Shown here: positions 44,801 through 56,800 of the stretch, in pieces
How positions within the stretch are numbered: the stretch's first letter is position 1
How the letters are laid out: each line of letters starts with the position of its first letter
Origin: Eudromia elegans
Lineage: Eukaryota > Chordata > Aves > Tinamiformes > Tinamidae
Assembly (NCBI GenBank): GCA_003342815.1
Contig: PTEX01000049.1
Location: forward strand, 1,985,605-2,049,604
DNA: 64,000 nucleotides
Direction of reading: 5' to 3'
Notes under the pieces: model-generated
What the model was told of the DNA's origin: nothing
What the model saw: only the letters and a program-made list of their open reading frames with translations
Databases searched by the model: none
Made by a program: the position numbers and the translations under genes

Positions 44801-47800
44801 TAGTTGCTCCATTGAATAAAATTATTCTGTGTTGTCTCGCTTGCTTTCTGCAAATATCCTATTTCTACTCGGTCTGGCTGAGAGCTTCCAGGCTCTAAAT
44901 CAACAAGAAGTGGTAGGTTCACTGTTCAGTGAGCACCAAATACAGATGTCATTCTTGTAGATGGGTTTGTGGAGCCTGAAAACGAGCAAGTTCTAGTGGC
45001 AGTTATGAATGAAGCCAATTTTCAGTTGGTTCTCTTGCAAATGTATGCGGGTTTCAGCTGTAAGGCTGTAGTTACCACATTTAGTGCAGGAATCATCAAA
45101 GTTTGGGACGATAATTGTACTTTCTGAGCTGATTTTTTTTTTGTTGCTTTTGTTTTTGTAAAAGCTGCATGCTGGGAAGCAGATGAAAGCTGTTGAACTG
45201 TACTGGTTCAGAGTGATTTAAGTACCCTTCAGGTCAATAAAGAGCCTGCTTATTCAATACAACCCTCTCACTTTGGCATAAGCCATATTTATATGGCCAG
45301 AATTACCCTTGACTTTAGATGCCCATGGTTGAGTAGTTGAGAGCTCTCTTGGTGGTCCTCCTGGCTGAACCTAAGCTGATAAAACCAGCCAGATGTCCTA
45401 ATAATACTAGGTCCTACTCATGCTTTTAGAGATAAACCAATAAACCAAGTTATGTAACCAAGTTTTAACATAAGAGCTTTAATAAAGGATACTTCTGGAG
45501 AGATATTTCTGGTGATGGTGCGCCCCAGCTAGATTCCCTGGGGCAAGAAGACTCGGGTTGCCTGGGCTGTGCCTGGCTTTGAGATGCTGCGAGCTGACAG
45601 GTACAGAGGCAGAGAGCACAGGGCAGCAGCACCACTCGCTGGGACAGCCCCAGCCCGGGTGCCTTTCTGGCTGCTCAGCTGCCCTGGGTTTGTTTTTAGG
45701 AGAGGAGTGGGTTTAAAGACCCTACCAGGGTTGAGCAGGCTGGGCTGCTGCTTGTGGGTCCTGCCAGCCTGCGAGGGGGAGTGTAATTCAGGGTGACAAG
45801 CTGCTGTGCTTCCCTCTGTGCTAATCAGCTTCTGATTTTCTTCTCTTTTTTTTTTTTTAACTGTCTGGAAATGTAATTTTCGGTAAAAGCCACAAAACCA
45901 CTGCTCTTTTCAGACAGCGATGCGCTGGGTTCTCTGCTTTCAGCATGGAAAAGGAAGCTGGAAGGCAAAGTAAAGCTTTTACATGTCGTGTTTATATATT
46001 GCTGTGTATAGATTCGACAAGAGGTCTGGGTTATGTCTGGCCTTTCCTTCTGGATAGAGGAAGTCAGGAGAGAATTTAGGGAATGTCTCTTAACAGCCAA
46101 CCCTGTGCAGAAATAGTAATAAGTCTCTCCCTCTCATCCTGCTGTGAATGTAAACAGTGCTCAGTAGAGCTGATGCTCCTTGTTAGCCAGAGGAAAGATT
46201 CTCTTACCTCGTTTAATTAAAAATTAATTAAATAAATCAACCGTGCACACCTACCCAGAAGCCAATTCAGTAATGGACAAATCTTTATTTGAAGTAGACT
46301 GTTCATTCTGCCTTGAGTTAATGTGCAGAGGTTTAGGAAGAGAATGATAAACTCCTAGGAAATATTTTAAGCTAGATCAAGAGGTGAACTGAAAACCTCT
46401 TGATCTGCAGGAGCTCTGCATGTTTGAGGTTTGACAACGCAAACTGGCACGGGTTTCCAGGTTTCGGGTTGTTTGAATTGCACATGTAATGAAGCAGTTT
46501 GTAAAGTGTATCCCACTGGGGAAAACCTGAGCTTGGGAAACACCAGGTAGAAGTTTGGGTGTACATTTAAGCCCAAATAAGCACATGAGACATTTTTTTT
46601 CCCCGGAGGAGAAACTAAATCCAGAGTAGGAGGAGGGGCACTTAGATGCCTGACAATGAAGCAGGAACAGTAGATACCTTCCTTGTAAGCATTGCAGTCT
46701 TTTGTTGCCCTTTTTGGATGCATGAGGGAGGTTGGGGTAGGTTGAGAGAGATTTGTTACAAACTTCCAGTTATAAAGTTGGTTCTGCTTTGGTTTTGCTC
46801 TGAGTCTTTGATATATACCCCTCTTGTCATTCAAAAGTTTTAGTCCTTCGGGGTTTGTGCGTGTCCTAGGGCATAACAGCAATCTGTGCATAGACACTAA
46901 AGGATGAAAACTTGGAGGATGAGAAAACAACGATGACTTGCAACTGGTTGTTTTGCTTCTGTATTAAAACTGTAAGTGCCTTAATAGCTAAGGCTGTTTT
47001 AGCTCTTAGTTTTGTCAGTTATGCCTGTGATGTAATATTTTCTTGGTGGTTTCAGAGTTTTCTCCAAGGATCCTGAATTGTCTCGCAAATTTGAATTCTC
47101 TGTAGAGTTTCTGTCCTTCTTTTGCAAGTAGAAAAAACAAAGTTTGGAGGAAATGGTGGCCCCAGGTCAGAATACGTCTTGACCAAGCGACATGTGGAGC
47201 CAAGGGTTCGCTCCTCTGGCCCCTCTCTGGTTTTATCTTGGTCGTCTGAGAATACTTGTGACGTGAGGAGTTTCCAATTTGCCTTGCAGATGTTCTGAGA
47301 CCGTCTCGAAGAAAGGTTTCTTGGGGTTGTGCTAATCTTAAAATAACTTGGATTCCGTGCTGTCAGTGAGCGCGCCGGGGCCGACGGAGACCTTGAGGCT
47401 CTGCGGCCTGCCCTTTTGAGTCTCTGTTCTTCCCTTCTGGTGACACCTTTTTTGGGGAACTGTTCTAAGATGTCATAGAAAAGAGCAATGTGTAAATATT
47501 AATGTTTAGTATTTGTCTTTAAAATCCCTTTGGGATGTTGAACAAATCTGAACAGTGTGTGCTGTGGTCTTCTGGACGCTGCTGTCTTACTGGCTGGATC
47601 TGCTGGTGTGGTCCAGGACAGAAGGAACAGCCAATGTGTGCTGCCCCCTTGGTCACAAGGCTCTCCTCAGTAAGGTTGTCTCCCCAGTATAGATTACTGC
47701 ACTGGGACAGTGTCCTGCTGGGTTCTCTCTGTCCACATCCAGATCTCAGTGAAGGTGTAGTGTCTTCATGGAGTAAGGTTCTTTCTCTTCTCCACTTGGA

Positions 47801-50800
47801 CTAGCTAGGACTTTGGAGTGGTGCTGCAGCCCCCAGGAATGGTGCTACATGGAGACCATCGCCCATCGGTCTCTGAAATAGATATCCAAGAGAGGACAGT
47901 GAGGAGAGAACTGTCCAAGTTGAGAGGGTCTTTAACAGCCACATTAAATAAAGTTCTTCCTTAGGAGTTACTCTTTGATTTTCCTTACTTTGCAAAATGT
48001 TTCAGCTTCCCAGTTAGTAGCTTAACTGCTATGGTGTAAACTTCCTCCCATGAAACATGCAACTTTTAAAGCTTGGGAAAAAAATGGCCTGGAGAGCCCT
48101 GAGTCCATTGCCATTCAGCCTAGAACACCTCAAAGCTCGCCCATCGATGCTAATGCAAGCAGACTGGTCATAGTTACTGCTATCCAGGCCTAAATTGAGC
48201 ATGTACCGGACAAAGATGCCACAGTTAAATATTTAATGTTCTGTAAAACTGCACTGAGAGCTCGTACTGAAACGTGTCACTAACGGCGAGCCGCAGCAGT
48301 GATAGCGAGCGGCGCGGAGCCAGGAGGATCCTGCTCTCTGCCTCCGCCTCAGGCATGTTCTCTGATACCCAGCAACTTGCCTGACCCCCTTGTGTGTCGG
48401 CCAAACCAGCTGTAAAATTAAGCAACAAAGAAAACTGGTGACAAGCAGATGTGTCTAGAAGGGAAATTTCAAGGCAAGCTTAATTTTATTAATACATTTG
48501 TCTTAATGGCAGGACTTCTGTTTTTTAACGTAATGCATGTTTCTGTTATCCTTCCAGGCAGCATTCACTCTTCTCCTGGGTCCTTTCACCTTCTTCAATG
48601 TGCAGAAGACAAAGTATCTCCAAATTATGACCTCTCTGATGAGATGGATAGGTGAGTCTTGGCAAACCCCCACCTCTTCACTGTAGATGGAACTGAGTCA
48701 TGCTATTGATGAATTTTTTTGGCAAGATTCTTTTTGTTTGGAAACATGCTTGTCAAAACAACCTCTTCAAGGAGGATTGGCCAGGCCTGATAAATCTTTG
48801 ATCAGGAAAGATGTGTTTGTTTTTTCTGGGATGAAATTTATCGCTGAAACTAACACTGCTCTTGGTCAGACTTGCTCTGATAGTTACCGATTTAGCTTCA
48901 TTTACGTGTGAGAGAGGGAAGTGTTTCAGATTGGTCTTTGTCTGGTCTAAGTACATTAACCGCTAGCTGCTTGTGTTGCAGAGGCTTGTGTTGAGGTTCA
49001 CAGGAGAGCTGATGTTTGGCACTGATGGGATGGATGCTACAGTACTAGCAGGGTTTCAGCAGAGGAGAACTCTCCTGTTTGATGGGCTCAGATCATTCCA
49101 GTGTGGCTTAGTGCTGCTCGTGCTTATCAGTGACCTGCAAAAGGAGGAAGAGATGATTCTCAGACTCTTTCCCGCCACCACACACATGCCTAGTTGACCT
49201 GACCTCACTTGGAAAAGATGTAACTTTGTGCAAGTTTGAAGGCCCTAATCCTCTTTGGAAATGGCTGGCGGTCACTGCAGGGGAGGAGAGGTTCTCTGTT
49301 CCTGAGAATATCTGAAGTGGGGTTAAGCAGTTGTCACCCAAGAAAATGAGGTTGGATTTTAAGCCTCAGATATTGAGCAGTTTGAGTTAACGAATGCTGA
49401 CCTTAGATGGTGTGAAAATCTTGAATTTCAGTTTCTCCCATTTGTTGTTTGAGCACATGAAAGGTTTGAAAGCCCCCATGTTCTTCAGAGAAAGAGGTTA
49501 TCTCATTTAGGGATATTAAAGTAAGTAAAAATAATCTCTTCTCAGCTCCTTGGCCCCTTTCCAAACACCTGGCCTCCTCTTTCCCGGTAGAGACATCAGT
49601 CAGATCTCATCCCATCTCTGTGACAACCTGGTGCCTGTCAGGTCTACCATTGGGTTCCTTTTAGCCCTCTCTCTGCAGTCTGAAGATTGCTAAACCTTGC
49701 CAAAAAGGCAAACTGCCTCTTTTTTGTCTCTTGATGGAGAGGGACAAAGCAGCATTTGGAGAAGCACGGGGGAAATTCATGCTTTAGCCTGATTGATTCC
49801 TGTATCAGCCCACTGGGGAACAGCTGCCCCAGATAATGATATTTAATGACTCTGGCAGTACCTCAGTGGCAACTTAGAGCAATAGATTCCGTATGTGTAC
49901 AGTGAGGGATAGATTTATTGGGAAAGACTATTTATCAGGAGCCATGTGATGCAGGGAGCAGTGTAATGGTCTGCACTGCAGATTCCGGGCTAAGGATGGA
50001 TCCAGCACTGTCCACACTTACAAGCTGCCTTCCTGCATGTTCTTGCATCGCCCATCATCTCCCTCCTTCCAAAACAGGTCTCTAAGCTAAGCATGGGTAG
50101 CTCTTATGTTGATGACAGAATTTAGACAAGATCCTGATGAAAGCTTTTAGCCTGTGTTTTTAGTCTCTTGAACTTTTCTCGCCTGAAATGGCCAGATATG
50201 GGCTCTTCTCCTGCTACAATTTGTCCCTTTTCTTCCCCCAGTTTGGGCTTAGCCCAGCAGTGCTGAAGGTGGTTCTCTGTCTGCAAAGCTCTGAGCAGCA
50301 GGGCTGACTGCTGGAGCTGTTCTTCCCAAACAGGTAGTGGGTTAATCAGTTTACCTGTGTCTGCTGGTGTGGATGGGAAGCAGACCCACACTTTGCATCA
50401 TTATTTGAAAAACCAAACCTCCTATTTGAGCTATGAAGCCATTACAGGCTCTCTCCCATGCAGGGCCACCCCCTCACATATAATTTTCCCCAGCCTGGTG
50501 AAAAGCCCCTGGATTTCACAGCCGTGGCTGATGTAAGACTGCACTGCCCCAGGTGTACTCGAGATAAAGATGACAGTGGCTGAGAGGATGGTTCTTGGCA
50601 GCAGAGCGAGCTAGCTGTGTGTGAAGGTCATTTCTGCTAGTGTTTGTAACGGTGTCAGCCTTGCCTTTGAAAGTTGCTTCTCTTCTTTCTCCTCATCTAA
50701 GTGATAATCAAATGTCACTAGCCTCTTTGCAGAGCCTTGCGCTCGTCACAAGCGGCCCGTCGGCTAACGAAGCCTGCAGCGGTCCCGCTCCACACCTTGT

Positions 50801-53800
50801 GGAGAAGAAAAATCTCACTACAGTCTCGGTATGAAAAATACCCCCTCTTGAATGTGAGGAGCTGAATTGCAAAGAAAAATCGAGTCAGGTCAAAGATTGT
50901 GGAGAGGCAGCTGGATGCAGGGCTGATCCCTCTTGCATTTGTCATCCTGGGATGGGGGACTAACCTGGAGAGGTACCTCTCAAGTCTTGAGGAGGAGAGC
51001 ACTGAAGGAGGAGCTCAAAAGCTCGAGTGCCAAACTGCCTGAGAGCCTGGACAGATGGAGTTTTGCTATTTGGACCTGCTGAACCCAGAGAGCTCATCTG
51101 GAAACAAGGCTGGCATGGTGAGGCGTTTTTGCTGTCAGGACTAATAGGAGCACAGAGGGTGGATCTGCATCTCCAGGTGGAGAGGGGCTGGGAGCAGAGC
51201 CTGGGGTTCCAGAGATGTGGATCCAGTGGCAGCGTTCCCAAGAGTAACAGCTTCCGTGCCTGGCTGCAGAACTGGCTGCTGCCTCGCACCGTGCAGGCCG
51301 GTGGGTGAACTTGGTGCAGGGCTTGGTTCATAAATTAAAGGGCTTCTCTGCGCTTAGTGATCCCGGTTCCCAGAGTTAGCCAGCGTGTGAGGTTTGCCAA
51401 CACCGATCTCCCATCTTATATCCGATAGGAAAAGCTCCTCTCCCTGCTTTGCCTGCGCTCTCCTGCTGCTGGGGTCCGAGCTGCCTCCGGAAGCCTTGGT
51501 ACTCAAGTGTAGATACCCAAGGGGTGTGATGGGGAGGCAGCCTGCTCTGCTTCCATGGAGAAAGGGCTTTAGCCACAAAAAACAGGTAATATTTAAGGTG
51601 AGACCTTGATTTGAGTTAGGGATAAAATGAGGACTTGGGCAACACTACTAAGAGCACACCCAAGAGCCAAACTAGGTGACCATGTCACCAACGTGGGTTT
51701 TCCCCAACAGCTATTTCTCTTTCCTCTCAGAGGAAACTTGGACTAAGCCATCCCTAGGTTAGACGAGGTTAGACTGAGCTGTTGGGATTTAAAACTTTGC
51801 TACTCAGGAGGCTTCTGGTTCTTTTTTTCCCTGAAGGGTTTATGTCTTTGGCAATGATAGACTGCTTGTATTGGAGACTTGGTGTCTACCTGCTTTCCTC
51901 TCCTCCTCTCTCCAATCTTGATCAAATAGATGGTGTTAGCAGTGAGCTGCTGCAGGGGACAGCAGGATGGATTAGGGAAGCTAACAACAAGGAGAGAGGG
52001 CTTGGTGGAGCTCAGCAGCAAACCCTGGGCTGCTGCTTGTTAATCAGGTAACCTGATTAACTGCAGCCCCGTCACAGCCTGAGCTGCCCGGTGCCATAGG
52101 CAGGCACCATTGGCTTTAAGGATTGTGGTAGCGTGATTATTGCTGCTGTTATTGAGTAGTCTCTGGCAAATGTTCCCAGACAGTTCCCGCTTGGGATGTT
52201 TGCTCCATGTGCTGCTCTTGATGTTATATTACAGTTATTAAAGTATTGTATTTTAATAAAGAGACATTTTATAGAGGAATAAACTTCGGGGTTGGGCTGC
52301 TGCACGCTCAATTCCTTCTCCCTGTAGCGTAGTTAGACTGTGCTGCATCCATTCCACTAACTGCAGCCCTTCCCAAACGGAAGGGTATAAAACTGGCGGT
52401 CATTAATTTAATGTCTTGCCCAGCTCTTTCCTTATGCCCAGTACGATGGAGTGAGGAAGGATGGACGAGCAGTGAGCGTGTGTTGAGCTGCCTCCCCTTC
52501 TAGCTGCTTGGTGGAAGGTGCTAGGGAACGAGCTGCAGAGAACGGACCCGAGCGGCTGTAACTGTCCCTGCCATCCCTAGCAGCTGAGCTGGCCGTGCTC
52601 GAGTGGACCCAGCATAGGTACCTAGAGTGACTCTGCTCTTCTCCGTTAACTATAGACCGTAAAAATTGAAGTGGAGGCTGATGGAGCAGGGCATGACAGT
52701 TCTCTAGAGTTCTGTATTTCCAGTATCCTGAGGAGATTAGTTCACAGTATCCACAGTCCTCAAGGACTCTTTGGACTCCTCTTTTCCAGATTAAAAATGG
52801 AGCAGTTTATGGAAGGATCCATTAGACCTCTGCCCCTCTCCTCTCATAGAGCAGAACATATGGGAATGACAAGGAAGATGGAACTGAACTGTGAATCAGG
52901 ACATTGTTGCATGTTGAATTGTTTTAACGGTACTGACAACCTGCTTCAACAAAGTTACTTTATATTCCTATATCCCTTTTGAGCGGAGAAAGCTGCTGCC
53001 AGAGCCTAGGGTAAATAATTCACTAAGAGAAGTGAATATATTTATGAAGAGTTAGTTAAAAGGCTGTGCTTCTGTCATGCCTGCTTTCCGAGTTGTCAGT
53101 TGAGGAGCTCATTTCAGTGGTGCTTGTGGGGGGCAGTGGGGTGAGGCAGTGCCAGTGTGAAGGAAAGTGCCTTGTTAGCTTCAGATGCAGATGGAGAGTG
53201 ACACACAGTGCTGGACAGGACTGCTGAGATCCTGCTTGAGGAGTCAGTGTTCCTGAAAAGAGCCCTGTACCCAGGCAGCAGAGACAAACTGATGGGACTG
53301 AGAGCTGGAAGCACCAGGTTGAGCAGAGCCCGATGTCTGTGCTCTGCTAACGGGGCTGGATTGCAGTGTCCACACAGATTTTCAGGGCAGGAGTCTGGCA
53401 AGCAAAGCTGGTCTCTGCTGTTCCGAGCGTGAAAGGAAGAGCTTTTGGGGCCAGGTCATTAAAACTGTTTGGACGTGGTCTGAGGCAGGATGCAGAAGGT
53501 ACAGCTGAGGCTGCAGAGCACCCACGTTTCATGACATGTGGGCATGCTGCACCCAGTGCTTCCCAAAGCCTGCAGAGCCCTAGGCCAGGCTCACAGTCAC
53601 ACCAGTGGGTGCAATATTCCCTTCTCATGGAAGAGTAAATTAAAGCATGAAGAGGGAAGCAACTATCAAAGCTAATAGACCAAGTCAATAGCAGAGCTCA
53701 GAACTCTGGAGTGAGTCCCAGCTGTACAGGCTTTATGGTGCTTAAGCCAACAGTGACCGAAGGAGAGAGGGCAATAAACTATACGGATGAATTTCCAGCA

Positions 53801-56800
53801 GAAGCAAACAAACCTCCCTGGCTGCTATTGTCATCCAGTATGTTGAGATAAAGCATCGTGATCAACACCAGAGTACAGAGCTCTCTTTCTCCCTGTGAAC
53901 TATATTATTGGTATGGAGATGTCCACGGAGACCAGGAAACGTGGCCTGAGAGCAGAGTAGCTCCAAGAGTTGCACAGCGGGAGCTGTTACCAGAGTGGGA
54001 AAGTTATTTGTGAATCTGAGTTATCCTGTAACAAACTCTAGCCCAAACCATGAAGAAAAGCAGAGGGATAGTCTCTTTACAGCAGGGCTCTGGGCAGCAG
54101 TATTTACAGAATCATAATAGTTGGAAAAGACCTACAGGATCATCAAGTCCAACCACAACATCAGGGATGGCTGCAGAAGGAACTAGCAAAGTGTGGCAAG
54201 GTGGGTGAAACAGCACGGGGAGCAACAGTGAAGTGAGACACGGTGCTTCTGTTTCTCAAGCTGCCTTTTCTTGCCTTCTTGGTAAGTTGTACCATGTCTC
54301 TGTGGTCGTAACATACCAACGTGTTGCTGTGCTTCCCCTGCTGTATGAGCAGCCTTATAGACTGTGAAAGGTCTTTGGGGGCAGGGAGGTAACTTGTTCC
54401 TGCAATTCCGTGCCCTCTACCAGAAGACCTAGCCATAGTGATGCCCCACAGCCTTTCATAGCCAATAACTTTCTTCTGGAAAGTAATTTCTCTCCTCTTC
54501 TCTTTCTGACATCTCTCTCAAGAGAATTGCTGCCTTCTACAAACAGATCCATCTTGCTTCCCCGTAGACTCCGCGCTCATAAATCCTTCATCTTTCCAGA
54601 GACGGTGCTTCAGGCTCAGTCATTGCTTAGTCTGGTCCTTAACTTACTCCAGTTCCCACATTTGATGGGGCAAATCTGGTTTTCATATTATCCCTTTACC
54701 ATCCTTTCATGTAGAAACTTCCTCTGGAGCCTGGAACAATTATCAGTTGCTGCTTCAGAGCTTAGAAAGCAAGAGGTCATAAGCAGATGACACAATATGT
54801 TTTCTGCAGGAGAAGCAGGGTAACTGAGTTCTAAATTTAAGAATGAATGCCTTCCTTTCAGATATTTTGTTCTGCCAGCGCAGTGAACTTCAGCCATGGC
54901 TTAGGACTTCAAATACCACAGCATCCATAACGCCTGGCAGCTTGGAATGCTATGTTGGGCTCTTAAGTTTGCCCAGAGAACTCATGGATGGCAGCTGGCT
55001 CTGAGGTGGGGAGATAACAGCCTGGACATGGGAAGGCAACTATCGTAGTGATGGGCAAACCAAGTGATAGCTTGGGATGCAGAGGAGGAAATTGTCTTGA
55101 TGTGACATTGTGCAGTTCGGTATGTGCAGAAGAGAGAGTCTTGCTATTGTGCTTCTCTTGAAAGAACTACCTCATAATAAACCATAGGGAGTCCATTCCT
55201 CAGTTTTAAGAGTGGTCTGATGTGACTTGGTGAGTGTCCAAGACCAAGATTAACATGGGGAGAAAGCTGGATTATAGTCTACAAGCTTCTTCCTTGGAGT
55301 CCTTCTGCAGAGAACAGCCCAGGAAGCTCACGAGGATTTCTTCCTCCCGGAATCCATCATGCAGCCTAATGTATGAAAAGGGAAGCAAGCGGGCACGCGT
55401 TATGAGAGGGTGATTCATTATCGTTATCTCTTGGCGTGTTGATTCTCCGCTTGGGCAAGACGACTCTGTCACGCCAGCCGCCCGCGCTGACGGATGGCCC
55501 TGCCGCAACGTGTCGGCAGCGAAACGCAGCGCCCGCCGGGGCTGATGGCTCCGCGTGCGGGAAGGGGAGCAGCGGACCAGGGGTTGCTCTGCCACTGGAA
55601 AAGCAGCGGGGACCACTGGAGCAATGACAGGCAGGTGATGGTGTTGGGCTCTGCTTGTGGAAGGAGAGTAGGGGCCAGGAACTCTTCTGCTCTTCTCTGG
55701 CTTGTAGCTGTCTGCCTGTCTTTCCAGAGCCAGATGGCTTTCCAAAGCCATCCTAGTTTTAACAGGGACCGGTTCTTTGAAGGTGGGAGTTTATTGTTGG
55801 ACTTGGGGAGCTGTATCTGCATTTGACCCTCCTTCCTGGGCTCACAGAGAGATGGCCCAAAGCCATAGCTCTGCAGAACCTTACTTCTGAGCTCATATCC
55901 TCCAAACTGTGTAAAAGCACATTTCTCTCCTGCCTATTCCCAACAGTTGGGTCTTCCTGTTTGTTTTCTACACACCAAGAGAGGGAGAGAGACAGGGGCC
56001 ACCAGGTAAGACATCTAGCAAGCATAATGTAGTGTCCTGCTAGGGGCACACAGGGAGAGGTAAGCCAGGACCTCATTCTCAGCATCAGCTCCTCCTCTTC
56101 TAGGAATCTGCTGTGATCAGAGAGGAAAAAAAAGTGTTTCGGTCTCTATCTTTTTTTTTCTTCCCGCAACTGCCGTTTTGCAGAGAAATGAAGCACAAGC
56201 ATGAGACAGCATTTATCATTTCCAAAGGTATTTGCTCTGATGCTGCAAGACAATACTTAAACTTAGTGAAGATAATTTAGCCATTCTATTATATTCACTG
56301 CTTTTCTATATAGCTTGGTTACATTTCTATCGAAACTCACAAAAATGTGCTTTTTAATATCCCCAGACTCCCATATTTTCTGAGAGTTCTGATATTTGGA
56401 TGTGTTCTCATCCATATTCATCCTTTTTTCATCTGCAAGAAACACAGCAGAGCTGTCTGTCTCTGAAGCCAACACATCCCGTGTCAAGCAGGACAGGAGC
56501 TGCCTCCAAGGTCCACTTTGTCCGAGAGGAAGAGCTGCTGTTTTCTCTTCCCAGCGATGGGAGGAGATGTCTGTAAGGAGAGGCAATTGACCAGGGGTCA
56601 TAGCACATCCCAACTCTCTCTTAAGGGCATCCCCCCCTCTTTTTATTCCCCAGGCTCATTTAAAAGGATACTGAAACCTCTAGAGACCAGGAGATGAGAT
56701 GGGTGCAGTGCCCTTGGTGACTGGAAAGCCGGGTCAGTGGCGTGTTGGGTTGCAGAGGGTCTAAGGTTGTTGTGGGGTGATGGTTTTTCATCCCTGAAGC

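Larger units (their letters stand above)
34000..48557 (+). other. TMEM104 intron 8 (14.6 kb)
   Basis: Mostly moderate-GC unique DNA. Recognised items are a decayed CR1 3' end near 40712-40835, an AT-rich homeobox-type block at 46212-46238 and small CpG-rich patches near 37606-37620, 37880-37930, 47365-47400 and 48275-48325. Open frames to 187 codons occur on both strands, none recognised. No retrogene, RNA gene or LTR element seen. Confidence 0.6.

Noticed and set aside
46367-46930. 187-codon minus-strand frame in TMEM104 intron 8
   Set aside because: Cys/Pro-rich mixture with no recognisable family and no promoter or poly(A) context.
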